In this document: positions 61,401-64,000 of the stretch, in pieces
Position numbering within the stretch: the stretch's first letter is position 1
Layout of the letters: each line of letters opens with the position of its first letter
NCBI RefSeq assembly: GCF_964355755.1
Contig: NC_092670.1
Location: 7,093,001 to 7,157,000 of the forward strand
DNA length: 64,000 bases
Direction: 5' to 3'
Source: Antedon mediterranea
Taxonomy: Eukaryota > Echinodermata > Crinoidea > Comatulida > Antedonidae
Made by a program: the position numbers and the translations under genes
The notes under the pieces: model-generated
What the model was told of the DNA's origin: nothing
What the model saw: only the letters and a program-made list of their open reading frames with translations
Database searches by the model: none

Positions 61401-64000
61401 TTGAAATGTATCTCATTATGGCAAATATTTGCAATTTTGCAAAAGGTCAGTGACCTTTTGACCTCTACTGACCTTAAAAATGGTTCGATTAATTTAATTC
61501 AAACTTTATATGATTAAAAAACATGAATGCTACACAACGACACCAAGATAATACTAATTAGATGTTTTATTCTTGGGTTATTGCTATTATTGTTAACCCC
61601 TACCCCAAAAAATGTATTTTTATTGCAATTTTTAACAATAAAAAATAAGAATTTGTATATAATGAACTGCAATTTTTATCTTGTTAACATATATTTTCTT
61701 ATTCAATATGTCAGTAAGCACAAGTTAAACACAATTAAGATAAAAAATATTGAAAATTGTACATACGATATTGAAATTTATCTATATTATGGGAAAAGTT
61801 TGCATTTTGCAAAAGGTCAATGACCTTTTGACCTCTACTGACCTTAATAATCTTCCGATTAATTTTATTTAAATTTTAAAAGATTTTAAAAGATGTATGC
61901 TACACAATGTTACTAAGATAATACTAATTAGATGTTGGATTCTTGGGTTATTGGGATAATTGTTACCCCCTACCCCAAAAATGTCTTTTTATTGTAATTT
62001 TGAAGAATAACAAAATTACATGACAATTGGTATTAATGCAGTGCAATTGTTTTCATGTTAACACATATTTTGTTATTCAATATGTCAGTAAACACAAGTA
62101 AAACACAATTAAAATAAAAAATATTGAAAATTGGAGATTTGATATTGAAATGTATCTCATTATGGCAAATATTTGCAATTTTGCAAAAGATCAGTGACCT
62201 TTTGACCTCTACTGACCTTAAAAATGGTTCGATTAATTTTATTCAAATTTTATATGATTAAAAAACATGAATGCTACACAACGACACCAAGATCATACTA
62301 ATTAGATGTTTTATTCTTGGGTTATTGCTATTATTGTTAACCCCTACCCCAAAAAATGTATTTTTATTGCAATTTTTAACAATAAAAAATAACAATTTGT
62401 ATATAATGAACTGCAATTTTTATCTTGTTAACATATATTTTCTTATTCAATATGTCAGTAAGCACAAGTAAAACACAATTAAGATAAAAAATATTGAAAA
62501 TTGTACATACGATATTGAAATTTATCTATATTTTGGGAAAAATTTGCATTTTGCAAAAGGTCAATGACCTTTTGACCTCTACTGACCTTAATAATCTTCC
62601 GATTAATTTTATTTAAATTTTAAAAGATTTTAAAAGATGTATGCTACACAATGTTACTAAGATAATACTAATTAGATGTTGGATTCTTGGGTTATTAGGA
62701 TAAATGTTACCCCCTACCCCCAAAAAATATTTGAAGATAAAACACTGATGATCCTTACAAATGCCGCAAGTACATACAATGCATCCCTATATTTTTCTTG
62801 TTAACATCGATTTTTTCACTCTATATGTCCATGGGAAGAAAATCATACCAAAGAAGTTTAACTGTGGGGGGGGGGGGTGCACGGTAAACCCCTCCAGCCT
62901 CCAGCCCATGGACTACCACTATTTAATTTGATTATTCCCATGAGCAACGAAGTTGTATTTATCAATAGTTTGTTTAAACATTAAATTAAACATATATAAT
63001 TGAATAAATAAATATTTACATTTAATTAGGCACGTGTGATTATGTTTGCATTTACACTGGAATGTGTATAAGCAGTAATCGTATCTGCGATGGTATAAGT
63101 GACTGCCTATATGGCGACGATGAATATGGATGTGGAGCAACACCATATCCTACATCTTATCCATCAAACGGTTTGTTTTTCGCTTAGTGAACAATTTACT
63201 TATTGTATAATACAATACTATTAATTGTAAATGAACAAAGTCAAATAAGTACGCAAGTGCAACTGAAGATAGTGGCCTTCTTTTACAAAGTTACATCCAC
63301 AAAATGAATGAAAAACCATGTGAAAAAAAATACAGTATTAAAATAAAAAGGACGTCGTAGTAATATACAATACACATCTTCATTGACCACGACAGTGACA
63401 CAAAGTAATTATTAGGCTGTATAATGAATCTGTTTCATTGATAAAATGTGTACGTTTAAATGTATTTAAAGAAATATTTTTATTTATATCTAATTTTTTT
63501 TTTCAGAATGTAACATAACTGCAATTTATCTTCAGGATGCGAATGTTTCATATTCATTTACATCTCCAAATTATCCAAATAATTACCAGAACTATTTAAA
63601 TTGCGAATGGACAGTGTCCACCTCTTCAGAGTTTGTTATTCTTCTTCAGTTCAACGACTTTCAACTAGAGTATGGATATGATTATCTGTATGTTGGGTTT
63701 GAAGAAAATAGTTATGAGTATACTTTCACAGGTTCATCCATTCATTCTATAATTTCCGAAAACTCGACACTGTGGATCCGTTTCTACACGGACTACAGTG
63801 TGACATATAGAGGATTCAATGCAACAGTAACGGCTTTAACAAATGGTAATTTGTGTATTTTTTTACTGGTTTTATTGTTTTTTTGAAATTCCTATGTATG
63901 TTGACCACAAGCAAGACAATACGTATGTAAAAAGCGTCCACATTAATTCACACTACTACATTATCAACAATATTCCACATTACATTAACAAGATATTTTC
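31411..64000 (+). CDS. gene 2: HYR-SMB-CUB-MAM-LDLa mosaic protein, whole visible gene (3' partial)
   Basis: Using one first exon, 14 exons join into about 803 residues: signal peptide, HYR, Ser/Thr mini-exon, somatomedin B, three short linker exons, CUB, CUB, MAM, LDLa, LDLa, CUB. The frame continues beyond 63845. Every junction is phase 1, which lets domains be added or lost freely. All modules are extracellular protein-binding types. LDLa next to MAM recalls MALRD1 or enteropeptidase-like proteins, but the HYR and SMB start does not. Whether the protein ends in a membrane anchor, protease or receptor lies outside the window. Introns hold many inverted-repeat elements. Confidence 0.8.
32111..32168 (+). 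CDS. gene 2 candidate first exon B (signal peptide)
   Basis: Encodes MLLTFLILILGISNLVNSQ, differing from exon A at three residues, with the same CAAA|GTGAGT donor and phase. It is nearer the HYR exon. No TATA box is obvious upstream of either copy. Confidence 0.75.
32890..34366 (-). mobile_element. Helitron-like element, family Y copy 2 (ends lost)
   Basis: Long match to 22190-23503 from GGAATGATA through TAACATTTTAAAGTATAG, GCTTATTCGAGG and ATCTACGTTTCGC. Hairpin/CTAG and TCTATATA ends are not seen, so it is truncated or diverged. It contains a G/C-run insertion at 33477-33552. It runs almost to the HYR acceptor at 34466. Confidence 0.55.
34467..34745 (+). CDS. gene 2 exon: HYR domain
   Basis: Acceptor ttattag, donor GAAG|GTAAAT. 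The 279 nt are phase 1-1. Motifs: IIDCPTNVTS, ATVTWDPPVTSGNG, PIGTHTITFTATDLFGNNG and TCDFVIKVEG, matching gene 1 HYR exons. It has an insert of about ten residues after the first cysteine strand. Confidence 0.9.
34925..36432 (-). pseudogene. RTE-like endonuclease / RT fragment
   Basis: Endonuclease motifs: FNVRTLNTINQLHELV, IEIFCIQEHRF, VAILLSPNAQRSL, ETNRNGQYLQDFADENDLI, LDDMLVNKKWINSI and SSDHRIVSTKIRLSL. The RT begins with LKTNKAAG and IPPEVWKTEAFND, then ends near 34925. Frameshifts near 35820, 35680 and 35410, and an altered GD motif (MGGVMNV), show it is dead. Confidence 0.82.
34925..36945 (-). mobile_element. RTE-like LINE, antisense, 3' half missing
   Basis: Minus-strand remnant with a 5' leader (36432-36945), AP endonuclease and the first RT residues, then it stops. 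LINEs normally lose their 5' ends, so loss of the 3' part points to a later deletion. It lies in the intron after the gene 2 HYR exon, opposite to transcription. Confidence 0.8.
36950..37330. repeat. interspersed repeat W, copy 1
   Basis: Shares AACTGGCCATATGATG, CATCACAACATCCGAT-like and GTAGCATAGTTGAAATTAC words with the tandem copies at 44225-44945. Non-coding. Confidence 0.6.
37542..37592 (+). CDS. gene 2 mini-exon 1 (Ser/Thr-rich linker)
   Basis: Acceptor attgtag, donor AATG|GTAAGT. The 51 nt are phase 1-1 and encode ATAELQSETTNSTMEN, likely an O-glycosylated spacer. A paralogous exon lies at 40890-40940. Confidence 0.7.
37660..38167. mobile_element. MITE, family G copy 1
   Basis: Inverted ends about 50 bp long: GAGGTTTTGCAATCTTACG with ATACGATAACGAAAACGG at the left, the inverse ending GCGAAACCTCCCT at the right. 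Non-coding body shared with the next copy. Confidence 0.8.
38179..38523. mobile_element. MITE, family G copy 2
   Basis: Starts AGGGAGGTTTCGCAACACTA and ends in the inverse (TTGCGAATCCTCCCT). Shorter than copy 1, lacking about 160 bp of its middle. The two copies lie 11 bp apart in the same orientation. Confidence 0.8.
38640..38744 (+). CDS. gene 2 exon: somatomedin B domain
   Basis: Acceptor ttgaag, donor CAAA|GTAAGA. The 105 nt are phase 1-1. All eight cysteines are in SMB spacing: SCLGKCGGR, SCYCDNIC, DCCPDY and LLCQ. SMB domains form compact cystine knots that bind proteins such as PAI-1 in vitronectin. The partner here is unknown. Confidence 0.9.
38952..40266 (+). mobile_element. Helitron-like element, family H copy 1
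   Basis: Starts TCTATATATAAATTTACG and ends with a palindrome around GCGAGCGAAGCGAGC followed by CTAG. It sits between T (38951) and T (40267) with no target duplication. An inverse 1458-bp copy lies at 48447-49904. No Rep/helicase, so non-autonomous. TC/CTAG ends and a 3' hairpin are Helitron features; insertion between two Ts is reported for Helentron-type relatives. Confidence 0.75.
40654..40701 (+). CDS. gene 2 small linker exon
   Basis: Acceptor ctttag, donor ACCG|GTAAGT. The 48 nt are phase 1-1 and encode ISLGTDKVTEWVTIT. Supported only by splice sites and phase. Confidence 0.55.
40890..40940 (+). CDS. gene 2 mini-exon 2 (duplicate of mini-exon 1)
   Basis: Acceptor attgtag, donor AATG|GTAGGT. 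The 51 nt are phase 1-1 and encode ATTDFQKESSISTIVN, like ATAELQSETTNSTMEN at 37542. About 160 bp of upstream intron is also shared. Confidence 0.7.
41034..41087 (+). CDS. gene 2 small linker exon
   Basis: Acceptor gttttag, donor AATG|GTAATA. The 54 nt are phase 1-1 and encode QNEGTIKESILLKTRYN. Supported only by splice sites and phase. Confidence 0.55.
41363..41695 (+). CDS. gene 2 exon: CUB domain 1
   Basis: Acceptor tcaccag, donor ATAG|GTATGT. The 333 nt are phase 1-1. CUB landmarks: DCVENIYL, ITSPNYPDNYDNNENCEW, ILLTFYDIELESCCDFFII and ITFQTDLSVVNRGFAL. First Cys pair present; the second is replaced by a vicinal CC. Confidence 0.9.
42120..42310. other. GC-rich island in gene 2 intron
   Basis: A GC-rich patch in an AT-rich intron, with CGAGCGAAGCGAGC and repeated CCCCGACGGAGG and GGCCGCCGAGGGCCCCCG words. 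The CGAGCGAAGCGAGC word is that of the Helitron-like 3' hairpins, so it may be the end of a related element. Similar CCCCGACGG text lies at 34019-34050. Confidence 0.5.
42600..43110. repeat. ~115-bp tandem repeat, about 4.5 units
   Basis: Units marked by AAGAACATTTTGAAAAATAG then GCTGCTAGGTCCC, near 42616, 42730, 42848, 42972 and 43076. Moderately diverged. Confidence 0.8.
43140..43745. repeat. interspersed repeat X, copy 1
   Basis: Non-coding repeat containing AACAAGCCTTTCAATTAAC, TTGCCTCTTGTTCAAAAATG, AAGACTGCTCGCCGGC and a TACTTGGCC end. Other copies are at 43795-47275 (interrupted) and 48310-50212 (interrupted). Confidence 0.8.
44225..44945. repeat. interspersed repeat W, two tandem copies
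   Basis: Two ~360-bp units with GTAGCATAGGTGAAATTAC / GTAGCTGAAATTAC starts, ATGACGTCAT words, AAGTGGCCATTTGATGACG and AATTCTGAAGAG ends. Related to 36950-37330. Confidence 0.65.
45725..45800 (-). repeat. tRNA-like sequence, probably SINE-derived
   Basis: Minus-strand reading has a possible A-box region (ATGGCTCGATGTGTAGTGCC), an anticodon-like stem around CTTTGGTATCAGAG and a B box GGGATCGAGTCCC. The arms do not give a clean acceptor stem, so a SINE head or tRNA pseudogene is more likely than a working tRNA. Confidence 0.5.
47307..48309. mobile_element. foldback element FB2 (~1.0 kb)
   Basis: Starts TACGGTGGCCTATAAGTG and ends in the inverse (CACTTATAGGCCACCGTA). The arms, about 400 bp each, are internally tandem repeats of ~24-27 bp built on CACGGCAAATTAAAAAT. 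The loop (about 47712-47940) is AGGCCTA-rich. Possible duplication AAAAAC on both sides. Non-coding. Confidence 0.85.
48310..50212. repeat. interspersed repeat X, copy 3, split by Helitron-like H
   Basis: Left part 48310-48446, right part 49905-50212. It lacks the first ~200 bp of the X unit, where FB2 abuts. Ends with a (CA)n tract (50116-50162) and TTGGCCAAGTA. Confidence 0.75.
48447..49904 (-). mobile_element. Helitron-like element, family H copy 2
   Basis: Inverse of 38952-40266, 1458 bp. Minus-strand reading starts TCTATATATTAATTTACG and ends in the hairpin and CTAG. It interrupts repeat X at AATTTA|AGACTG. X copy 2 (46981-47000) holds the same bases joined, so nothing was lost or duplicated. 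Confidence 0.8.
50240..50425 (+). pseudogene. LINE reverse-transcriptase remnant
   Basis: Short decayed RT: KAFDTINHNII, then about 40 codons on a shifted GSIIGPLLF, corresponding to the RT segment before the YADD box. Stops and frameshifts between. CR1/L2-like. Confidence 0.65.
50721..51059 (+). CDS. gene 2 exon: CUB domain 2
   Basis: Acceptor tttttcag, donor AATG|GTAATT. The 339 nt are phase 1-1. ECITNIYLED, SSPNYPNNYYNNLNCEWTV, VILLQFKDFQLEYGWDYLYV and LWIRFYTDSSVTYRGF. Only the first Cys pair, a known CUB variant. The acidic residues of the calcium-site type (E in QLEYG, D in WDYL) are kept. Nearly identical in DNA to CUB 3. Confidence 0.92.
51401..51544 (+). CDS. gene 2 exon: MAM domain, first half
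   Basis: Acceptor tctttag, donor GTAG|GTACGT. The 144 nt are phase 1-1. DFQTGLNSWTQELDDNFDW, RRYGSTLSFNTGPRNGHSG gives the MAM core (W, DDFDW-like, TGP). The usual N-terminal cysteines are missing. Confidence 0.88.
51720..52049 (+). CDS. gene 2 exon: MAM domain, second half
   Basis: Acceptor acacag, donor AATG|GTATGT. The 330 nt are phase 1-1. ADYYVYIETS, ARIRSPLLP, LSFYYHMYGDTIGTLNVY and FTGDIAIDDIYIS match the MAM beta-sandwich and its I-A-x-D-D signature. Confidence 0.92.
52050..52870 (+). other. gene 2 intron, no element recognised
   Basis: AT-rich intron between the MAM and first LDLa exons. No exon, repeat or RNA gene is seen. Confidence 0.6.
52871..53008 (+). CDS. gene 2 exon: LDLa domain 1
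   Basis: Acceptor atttag, donor AACG|GTTTGT. The 138 nt are phase 1-1. Six cysteines (LCDYVC, LCVNSSRICDG, DCQNGDDENRC). The DGxxDCxxGDDE calcium site is complete. A Thr/Pro tail, ATPFPTSYPN, ends the exon. Confidence 0.93.
53403..57397. mobile_element. TIR element N (~4.0 kb, 8-bp target duplication)
   Basis: Ends are inverted: GGCGTTACTGCAGTTTCGCA at the left, GGCGCTACTGCAGTTTCGCA read inward from the right. Matching continues imperfectly for several hundred bp. The 8-bp GAAATTTG flanks both sides (53395-53402 and 57398-57405) and occurs once in the intact MITE copy. Eight-base duplications fit hAT-, P- or Merlin-type transposons, but no transposase domain is readable. A minus-strand ATG frame near 56635 followed by AAAAAAGGTAAGC might be a remnant exon. 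A SINE lies inside. Confidence 0.8.
55606..55940 (+). repeat. tRNA-derived SINE
   Basis: A box TGGCCGAGCGGTTAAG (Leu/Ser-tRNA-like), B box GGGTTCGAGG (55671-55680), then a ~250-bp body and an A-rich tail of ACAAA units. Best-preserved of two or three copies. Inside element N. Confidence 0.85.
57936..62915. mobile_element. giant foldback FB3 (4.98 kb) of ~370-bp units
   Basis: TIR begins TAGTCCATGGGCTGGAGG, followed by a C-run and a shared ~200-bp end. The left arm (to about 60005) has six, and the right arm (from about 60043) eight, inverted copies of a ~370-bp unit marked by TTTGGGGTAGGGGGTAAC and ATAACCCAAGAATC. Units alternate between two subtypes. A CCA trinucleotide lies on both sides (57933-57935 and 62916-62918), a possible 3-bp duplication. 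Non-coding. It lies between the two LDLa exons. Confidence 0.88.
58255..62590. promoter_or_regulatory. clusters of AGGTCA half-sites in FB3 units
   Basis: About a dozen copies of AGGTCA-N4-AGGTCA-N2-AGGTCA-N1-TGACCT or close variants, one per unit. The clearest is 58625-58655. Others lie near 58255, 59364, and inverted near 60330, 60698, 61066, 61442, 61812, 62181 and 62557. Spacings correspond to DR4, DR2 and IR1 nuclear-receptor elements. Whether any receptor binds is unknown; the motif may simply be part of the repeat. Confidence 0.45.
63030..63170 (+). CDS. gene 2 exon: LDLa domain 2
   Basis: Acceptor taattag, donor AACG|GTTTGT. The 141 nt are phase 1-1. TCDYVC, MCISSNRICDGISDC, YGDDEYGC. 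Duplicate of the exon at 52871, including the ATPYPTSYPSN tail and the donor. Confidence 0.93.
63171..63506 (+). other. gene 2 intron, no element recognised
   Basis: Short AT-rich intron between LDLa 2 and CUB 3, closing with a T-rich tract and CAG. Confidence 0.7.
63507..63845 (+). CDS. gene 2 exon: CUB domain 3
   Basis: Acceptor tttcag, donor AATG|GTAATT. The 339 nt are phase 1-1. ECNITAIYLQD, TSPNYPNNYQNYLNCEW, QLEYGYDYLYV, LWIRFYTDYSVTYRGF. Over long stretches the DNA differs from CUB 2 by only a few bases. The gene continues to the right. Confidence 0.93.
63846..64000 (+). other. start of next gene 2 intron
   Basis: Non-coding after the CUB 3 donor. It resembles the sequence after CUB 2 (51060-51180: GGACCACAGACATGACATAA against GTTGACCACAAGCAAGACAA), so intron sequence was duplicated with the exon. 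Suggests a MAM exon could follow outside the window. Confidence 0.6.

Noticed and set aside
61527-62471. Two near-identical frames (98 and 66 codons) and a matching one at 58372-58572
   Set aside because: They lie at the same place in each foldback unit, are AT-driven, and show no conserved protein. They reflect the repeat.

Overview
This is eukaryotic, AT-rich, intron-containing DNA, most likely from an echinoderm or a close deuterostome relative. The reasons are a HYR-rich adhesion GPCR, a second HYR/SMB/CUB/MAM/LDLa mosaic gene, AGGCCTA-type low-complexity tracts, a DIRS-type retrotransposon and a LINE with a PHD finger next to a 2A-like motif. The species cannot be fixed from the sequence alone. 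There are no bacterial-style genes, operons or CRISPR arrays. Almost everything outside the exons is transposon or tandem repeat.

Gene 1 (+ strand, 617 to 28449, 5' end outside the window) is an adhesion G-protein-coupled receptor. Twenty exons join in phase into about 1434 residues: six HYR domains, EGF, Ig, a SEA-like module, GAIN with an intact GPS, seven transmembrane helices and a Ser/Asn-rich tail. One intron has a GC donor. Its introns hold transposon element Z (883-3113, with a MITE inside it) and an antisense DIRS retrotransposon (7251-12330) inside a 33-bp minisatellite. They also hold a foldback element (12333-13400), a second Z copy split by a LINE (15093-18542), and a Helitron-like repeat (22190-23503).

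28450-31410 is intergenic with one decayed tRNA-derived SINE. Gene 2 (+ strand, 31411 or 32111 to beyond 63845) has a duplicated signal-peptide first exon. HYR, a short Ser/Thr exon, somatomedin B, three short linker exons, CUB, CUB, MAM, LDLa, LDLa and CUB follow, and the gene runs off the right edge. Every intron is phase 1, as in exon-shuffled extracellular proteins. A mini-exon, the LDLa exon and the CUB exon have each been duplicated.

Gene 2 introns are crowded with inverted-repeat DNA. They include an antisense RTE-type LINE lacking its 3' half, two adjacent MITEs, and two copies of a TC...CTAG element with a clean empty site. They also include a 1-kb foldback, a MITE split by a 4-kb TIR element with an 8-bp target duplication, and a 4.98-kb foldback built of ~370-bp units. 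Most of those units carry a cluster of AGGTCA nuclear-receptor half-sites.

Several insertions can be read directly because another copy in the window is the empty site. Exons were called from AG/GT boundaries plus phase continuity, not from transcripts.
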